26,305 bases of DNA from Acidimicrobiaceae bacterium (GTDB taxonomy: Bacteria > Actinomycetota > Acidimicrobiia > Acidimicrobiales > Ilumatobacteraceae). Positions within the stretch are counted from its first letter, which is position 1; each line of letters starts with the position of its first letter. Below are positions 22,242-26,305 of the stretch, piece after piece. The DNA lies in the NCBI GenBank assembly GCA_947458565.1, contig CANGZK010000002.1, positions 1 through 26,305 on the forward strand. The letters run 5' to 3'. The translations under genes were made by a program, and so were the position numbers. The notes beneath the pieces were generated by a model, which did not search any database, was not told the DNA's origin, and was given only the letters and a program-made list of their open reading frames with translations.

Positions 22242-22412
22242 ATGACCGATTCACGCGAAACTGCAGTTATCACCGAAGCCCTGACCGTCATCGACAAGGC
22301 ACTGGCCGAAATGCTGCATCGCGAATTGGTATCGACCATCGAAGTATCCGACTTGTTGCTCGATGTTCGATTGTTGCTGACTGCAAACGCTGCATCTTCC
22401 AGCGAAGCATAA
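22242..22412 (+). CDS. Small hypothetical protein, 56 residues
   Basis: I do not recognise this family. The chain is short, has no Cys or Trp, no signal peptide and no membrane helix. It reads as helical throughout, with a heptad-like pattern of Leu, Ile and Val in VITEALTVIDKALAEMLHRE and VSDLLLDVRLLL, and an acidic tail. This would suit a small dimerising or adaptor protein, but that is inference. Evidence that it is real: it fills the only space between the SDR and PAP2 genes, a leaderless -10 sits exactly six bases before ATG 22242, and no larger gene competes in that space. It ends 12 bp from the convergent PAP2 stop. Confidence 0.7.
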   Translation: MTDSRETAVITEALTVIDKALAEMLHRELVSTIEVSDLLLDVRLLLTANAASSSEA

Positions 22413-22424
22413 AGCGCAAATCAG

Positions 22425-22982
22425 TTAGACGCCGTAATGGCGCAACACCAGTAATCCAACTGCGCCCATCAGCGTGCCGGCAAATGCGCCTGCGATGACG
22501 TCACTCGCGTGATGAATGCGCACTCCAACACGACTTGTTGTGATGATGAGAGCAAACGTGTAAAACAACAGCCACCACGGCCATGTAGTGAAATACGTGA
22601 GCACAAGTGCAGAGAAAAAAGCAGATGATGAATGCCCGCTGGGGAAACTGGATGTGCGTGGCTTGCGTAGGGCAAACCGTGTATCACCTTTTTCGGTTGG
22701 GCGAGAGCGCCTAAAAAGTCGCTTGATGCCCTGATTGAGAATCAGGCTTTCAAGCCCAATCAGAATTGAAAAGATGAGCGCTTGTTGCAGTCGGTCAACG
22801 CTGCCGATTGATCGCACAAGGCCGATGATGTGCCACAACAAACCAAAGTCACCGACAGCACTTGCAATCGAAAAAATGACTATGACGAGTTTGTTATCAC
22901 GAATGTGCTCTAAGGCGTTGTCGACCGCGGCATCCATGCGCAAATGTAAGAGTTTGCGAGGTGCGTTTGGTTCTGTGTTCAT
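22425..22982 (-). CDS. PAP2 superfamily membrane phosphatase
   Basis: A 185-residue integral membrane phosphatase of the PAP2 type. All three active-site motifs are intact: KRLFRRSRP (KxxxxxxRP), PSGHSSSAF and SRVGVRIHHASD (SRxxxxxHxxxD). About four to five hydrophobic helices surround them. Substrates in the family are phosphatidic acid, undecaprenyl pyrophosphate or polyprenyl-phospho-sugars; the choice cannot be made here. The ATG at 22982 overlaps the TGA stop of the RecB-like nuclease (ATGA), so it is the last gene of a tightly coupled three-gene operon. Confidence 0.9.
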   Translation of the reverse strand: MNTEPNAPRKLLHLRMDAAVDNALEHIRDNKLVIVIFSIASAVGDFGLLWHIIGLVRSIGSVDRLQQALIFSILIGLESLILNQGIKRLFRRSRPTEKGDTRFALRKPRTSSFPSGHSSSAFFSALVLTYFTTWPWWLLFYTFALIITTSRVGVRIHHASDVIAGAFAGTLMGAVGLLVLRHYGV

Positions 22983-23806
22983 TCCGGCGGCCTCGGATAC
23001 TTGATTGGTGCTTCAACTGCTGCTTTGGATGGGTCTCCACCAAATTCCGGACACCAAGATTTGAAATTGCAATAGTTGCAAAGTCCGCTCTTCCTGGTGG
23101 GGAAGAAAGACGTAGCACAAGATTTCTCGATCGCATTAAACAACGCGTTGGTGCGCGTATGCACAAAACGCAACGATTGTTCTGTTGGAGTGCGTGTGTG
23201 GCGAATGCCGTCTTTGATGTACAGCAGCTGCAGCGATACTGGTAACTCGCCCCGCATCTCGCGCAACATGTATGCGTACATTTGTAGTTGCATCATTTTG
23301 CCTTCAACATCAATGTCGCGCGGGGCTTTTCCAGTTTTGTAGTCACTGATGATGATGCCACCATTTGCATCGAGTTCGATGCGATCAATAATGCCGCGTA
23401 GTGCAACTTTGGCGAGCGGGGCAGTCACCCACATTTCGGTTTCTATTGCGTCGACAGTTGTTGGGTCTTCCATGCGTAGATAACTCTCGACAAGTGCGGT
23501 GCAGTCTGCCCAAAACTTGGTGGCTTGATCTGCGGTCAGGTTCAGACCGGTGATGTCGTACGTGGGTTCAAATTCGGCTTTAGCGGTTGCCAAAAAATCG
23601 TGAGCAGCTGCATTCGTTCGAAGTGGTGCATCGAGTTGGAAAAGCAGCTCGAGTGCGCGGTGCACTACGTTGCCTTTTACTGCGGCTGCGCCCGGCGGTT
23701 GTGGAAGTTTCTGAATATTCTGAAATCTAAATTGCAACGGACAATTTTGATACGTGCCCGTTCCCGATGGCGACAATGTTTCGGGAAGCGAAAATACTTC
23801 CGTCAT
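22979..23806 (-). CDS. RecB-family PD-(D/E)XK nuclease with Fe-S cluster cysteines
   Basis: A stand-alone 275-residue nuclease related to the C-terminal domain of RecB/AddB and to Cas4. The fold is shown by GNVVHRALELLF (catalytic His), GIIDRIELD followed by ISDYKTGKAP (Asp and the D-x-K core) and MQLQMYAYML (motif with Gln and Tyr). Four cysteines, Cys22 near the N-terminus and Cys243, Cys246, Cys252 (C-x2-C-x5-C), match the split iron-sulphur cluster of AddB and Cas4. No CRISPR array or cas1/cas2 is present, so a general repair role is more likely. Its ATG overlaps the hydrolase stop and its stop overlaps the PAP2 start. Confidence 0.88.
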   Translation of the reverse strand: MTEVFSLPETLSPSGTGTYQNCPLQFRFQNIQKLPQPPGAAAVKGNVVHRALELLFQLDAPLRTNAAAHDFLATAKAEFEPTYDITGLNLTADQATKFWADCTALVESYLRMEDPTTVDAIETEMWVTAPLAKVALRGIIDRIELDANGGIIISDYKTGKAPRDIDVEGKMMQLQMYAYMLREMRGELPVSLQLLYIKDGIRHTRTPTEQSLRFVHTRTNALFNAIEKSCATSFFPTRKSGLCNYCNFKSWCPEFGGDPSKAAVEAPIKYPRPPE

Positions 23807-24678
23807 TTTGTCGCCTCATCTACCTGTGCGATGAGTTGTGCAAATCGTTGTGGATCTTGCATCGGACCAAAGTGTCCAAGGTCGGTCCATTGCACGAGTG
23901 TTGAGCCAGATATTTCATTGGCGATGAGCGCAGCAATTGCGCCTGGGGTGTGTGGAATCACTTCTCCCGAAACTAGCCACACGGGCACCCGCAGTTTGGG
24001 CAGGTCATTCCAAGTTTCGTGAATCGCACCCATCTCGTAGGTGCGGGCCTCGTGTTCAGGAGAGCATTTGATCGAAATGCCGTCGTTCTGAGAGCGAAAA
24101 CCATGCATCACATACGCGCGCAATGCGTCAGGTCGCATCACGTTCAGCGGGGGCTTCGAGGAGTAATTGGTAATCGCCTCGTCAAACGAAGGGAACGTGC
24201 TGCGTCGTCGGCGTGCTCCGTCGGCGAGCGGGCTGGGTACTCCTGTGTTTGTGGTGCCAACTCGCACTTGGGGCGGGAAGATAATTGGCTCGTAGAGCAC
24301 CAAGGCGCGAAAGAGTTCTGGCATACGAAGTGCCGCCATCACCAGTGCTGCTCCGCCCATCGAGTGTCCAGCACCAATGATTGGTCCAGCATCCGTTTGT
24401 GCTGCCGCAATCACGCGTGCAATTGCAAGTGCGTCATCTCCATAACCATTCCAGTTTGCTTTCCAGTCACTCGGCAAACTCGAGTCACCATGCCCGCGAT
24501 AATCAAATGAGTAGCAGTGATGTGAAGCATGCAAGTGCTCGGCAACAGGGTCAAACACTCGGCCATGAAATCCGGTCGCGTGGGATAGAAGTACAGGTTG
24601 CTTCTGTGACGTCGGCGTGTAGTCGTAGACCACAAGTTGGACGCCTTCAGATGAAGGGTGTGTTGAAGGGGTTATCAC
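23803..24678 (-). CDS. Alpha/beta hydrolase
   Basis: A 291-residue alpha/beta hydrolase. The oxyanion region is HATGFHGRVF, the second strand gives DYRGHGDSS, the nucleophile elbow is GHSMGGAA (Ser) and the catalytic His sits in TDLGHFGPMQDP. The acid is less clear: the strand where Asp often sits reads VWLVSGEVIPHTPG, so Glu may serve. The substrate (ester, lactone or epoxide) is unknown. The start is GTG 24678; a TATATT at 24702-24707 (minus) could be the -10 for a leader of about 17 bases. It heads a three-gene unit with the RecB-like nuclease and PAP2 genes through ATGA overlaps, and is divergent from an acyl-CoA synthetase. Confidence 0.85.
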   Translation of the reverse strand: MITPSTHPSSEGVQLVVYDYTPTSQKQPVLLSHATGFHGRVFDPVAEHLHASHHCYSFDYRGHGDSSLPSDWKANWNGYGDDALAIARVIAAAQTDAGPIIGAGHSMGGAALVMAALRMPELFRALVLYEPIIFPPQVRVGTTNTGVPSPLADGARRRRSTFPSFDEAITNYSSKPPLNVMRPDALRAYVMHGFRSQNDGISIKCSPEHEARTYEMGAIHETWNDLPKLRVPVWLVSGEVIPHTPGAIAALIANEISGSTLVQWTDLGHFGPMQDPQRFAQLIAQVDEATK

Positions 24679-24744
24679 GGGCCTACTTTTCTTTGCCCAA
24701 CAATATATGGTGCCAGCTCTCTTGTGTGTCGCGATTGAAATTGC

Positions 24745-24750
24745 TAGTTT
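24745..24750 (+). promoter_or_regulatory. -10 element TAGTTT, leaderless acyl-CoA synthetase transcript
   Basis: TAGTTT, then TTGGCC, then ATG 24757. TTGTGT at 24722-24727 lies 17 bases upstream and is a fair -35. This is the most complete promoter in the window. Confidence 0.52.
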
Positions 24751-24756
24751 TTGGCC

Positions 24757-26305
24757 ATGTCAACTGGAATCAACAACATCGCAGGCATCGTCCGCACGCA
24801 CGCAGCTTCCCAGCCCACCAAGGTCGCCCTTGTGCAAGGCGACAAAACTCAAACCTGGGGGCAGTTATACGAGCGCTCATGCAGGGTTGCAAATGCATTG
24901 AAGGCTGCTGGCGTTGGCCCACAAGACCGCGTTGCATTTTTAGATAAGAACGGCATCGATCACTTCGAAGTTTTTTATGCGTGCGGTTTGCTTAATGCCG
25001 TCAGTGTGGATATCAACTGGCGACTTGCACCACCAGAGGTGGCATTCATCGCCAACGATTCAGCCGCCAAAGTCCTCATTGTTGGCCCCGACTTTGTTCC
25101 GGTGCTTGATGCAATTGCTGGTGACCTTGTCAACGTCAAGACGATCGTTGTCATTGGTGGTCACAGCAAATACCCATCGTTTGCTGATTTCTCGGCTAGC
25201 GGCGCTGCGACCGACCCAGGTGTCGAGTCAGCACCCGGTGATGTGGCATTTCAGTTGTACTCAAGCGGCACAACCGGCAGGCCAAAAGGCGTCATGCTCA
25301 CCAACCAAAACTTTTTTGCGCTCATTCCGTTCGCTGCAGAGATCTGGAAGTTCACCGACCGCACGGTCAACCTTGTTGCAATGCCGCTCTTCCACATTGG
25401 TGGCGGCGGTTGGGCAACTGCGGGTATGGCGCTTGGCTGCAAGTCAATCATCATTCGCGATGTCAACCCAGCCGAAATAGTGACGCTCATCGGCAAGCAT
25501 CGCATCACGCACGGGTTTTTGGTGCCGGTGCTCTTGCAATTCATGCTGATGGTGCCAGATGTCGACAAGGCCGACTACTCGAGCCTCGAATTAATTGCGT
25601 ACGGTGCCTCACCAATCTCGGAAGAGGTGCTTGCTGCATCGATCAAAACATTCAAGACCAACTTCATGCAGGTATATGGCCTTACCGAAACCACGGGAGC
25701 AACCACCATCCTCATGCCAGAGGATCACGACCTTGAAGGGCCAAAGAAAAAGTTGTTGCGCTCGTGCGGAAAAGTTGTGCCCGGCATGCAACTGCGTGTT
25801 GTCGATTCCGACACCGGCAACGATGTGCCCGTTGGCGAAGTTGGCGAAGTTTGGGTGAAGGGTGGCCAAGTCATGCTGGGCTACTGGAACATGCCAGAAG
25901 AAACTGCAAAGTCGATCAACCCAGAAGGTTGGTTTAAAACAGGCGACGCCGCGTATCAAGACGAAGATGGCTACGTCTACATTTATGATCGTGTCAAAGA
26001 CATGATCGTCTCTGGTGGCGAAAATGTCTACCCCGCTGAAGTGGAAAATGCGCTCATGGGTCACCCGGCAATTGCCGACGTGGCGGTCATTGGCGTACCC
26101 GACGAAAAGTGGGGCGAAGTGCCAATGGCACTCGTGGTGCGCAAGGCCGACGTGGCAGTGACCGAAGAGGAGATTGTCGCATTTGCCAAAGAGCGTCTGG
26201 CTGGGTTTAAGTGCCCCAAGTCGGTGGCATGGATCGATGCGCTTCCGCGCAACCCAAGCGGCAAGATCCTGAAGAAGGACTTGCGCGCCCCGTACTGGGA
26301 AGGCC
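24757..26305 (+). CDS. Acyl-CoA synthetase (AMP-forming), 3' end outside window
   Basis: ANL-superfamily ligase that activates a carboxylic acid as the acyl-adenylate and then the CoA thioester; 516 residues are visible with no stop, so it runs off the end. The family is usually 500-520 long, so it is almost complete. Motifs in order: the P-loop YSSGTTGRPKGVM (about 167-179), MPLFHIGGGGW, VYGLTETTGA, GWFKTGDAAYQDEDGYVYI, DRVKDMIVSGGENVYPAEVE and the C-terminal catalytic Lys in PSGKILKKDLR. The HIGGGGW region resembles actinobacterial FadD proteins that act on medium- or long-chain or steroid side-chain acids; the exact substrate is not determined. The start ATG 24757 is supported by the leaderless promoter. 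Confidence 0.92.
   Translation, partial: MSTGINNIAGIVRTHAASQPTKVALVQGDKTQTWGQLYERSCRVANALKAAGVGPQDRVAFLDKNGIDHFEVFYACGLLNAVSVDINWRLAPPEVAFIANDSAAKVLIVGPDFVPVLDAIAGDLVNVKTIVVIGGHSKYPSFADFSASGAATDPGVESAPGDVAFQLYSSGTTGRPKGVMLTNQNFFALIPFAAEIWKFTDRTVNLVAMPLFHIGGGGWATAGMALGCKSIIIRDVNPAEIVTLIGKHRITHGFLVPVLLQFMLMVPDVDKADYSSLELIAYGASPISEEVLAASIKTFKTNFMQVYGLTETTGATTILMPEDHDLEGPKKKLLRSCGKVVPGMQLRVVDSDTGNDVPVGEVGEVWVKGGQVMLGYWNMPEETAKSINPEGWFKTGDAAYQDEDGYVYIYDRVKDMIVSGGENVYPAEVENALMGHPAIADVAVIGVPDEKWGEVPMALVVRKADVAVTEEEIVAFAKERLAGFKCPKSVAWIDALPRNPSGKILKKDLRAPYWEG

Noticed and set aside
22979..23806. Cas4 of a CRISPR system
   Set aside because: There is no repeat array and no cas1, cas2 or effector gene in the window; the stand-alone RecB-like family with the same cysteines is widespread.

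Overview
The window reads as a dense, moderate-G+C actinobacterial chromosome segment. Three things point to Actinomycetota: a mycothiol S-conjugate amidase (Mca), two luciferase-like oxidoreductases of the F420-type class, and a DapD of the long mycobacterial kind. The base composition and streamlined layout would suit an aquatic Acidimicrobiia-like lineage, but that placement is inference. No rRNA, tRNA, insertion sequence, phage gene, integrase or CRISPR array was seen. There is no gene-free stretch over 300 bases; the largest gaps are about 85 bp (4175-4259) and 78 bp (24679-24756). Bases 1-41 lie beyond the stop of the first gene and show nothing recognisable.

Layout. 42-4174 (minus): a large secreted SpoIID/SGNH/peptidoglycan-binding protein, then an aldolase-EamA transporter pair coupled by a GTGA overlap. 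4260-5840 (plus): the catalytic chain of methylmalonyl-CoA mutase. 5851-11935 (minus): biotin-dependent carboxylase alpha chain, lysS, dapD, a nitroreductase and a tandem double-TetR regulator. 11955-13763 (plus): birA, divergent from the carboxylase it should biotinylate, then an LCP cell-wall ligase. 13767-17408 (minus): LLM oxidoreductase, PAS-PAS-GGDEF-EAL protein and a PEBP lipoprotein. 17440-18348 (plus): mca. 18354-19716 (minus): a YdjC/ChbG deacetylase and a lipoprotein thermonuclease. 19770-21327 (plus): LLM oxidoreductase plus TetR. 21376-22182 (minus): SDR. 22242-22412 (plus): a 56-residue unknown protein. 22425-24678 (minus): alpha/beta hydrolase, RecB-like Fe-S nuclease and PAP2 phosphatase joined by ATGA overlaps. 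24757 to the end (plus): an acyl-CoA synthetase that runs off the window.

How the genes fit together. Acyl-CoA metabolism recurs: acyl-CoA synthetase, SDR, biotin carboxylase, BirA and methylmalonyl-CoA mutase could together take propionyl-CoA to succinyl-CoA. Lysine is made (DapD) and charged (LysS) from adjacent genes. Several products act on the cell envelope (SpoIID/SGNH, LCP, PAP2, two lipoproteins).

The most distinctive signal is regulatory. Thirteen transcription-unit heads carry TAnnnT exactly 6 or 7 bases before the start codon, mostly without a Shine-Dalgarno sequence, which is the signature of leaderless mRNAs. It was also used to settle four start codons. Several short promoter gaps also hold inverted repeats. 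I did not find a clear new defence or mobile system. The best candidates for novelty are the SpoIID-SGNH-PG-binding fusion, the single-chain double TetR, the small promoter-supported protein, and the hydrolase-nuclease-PAP2 operon.
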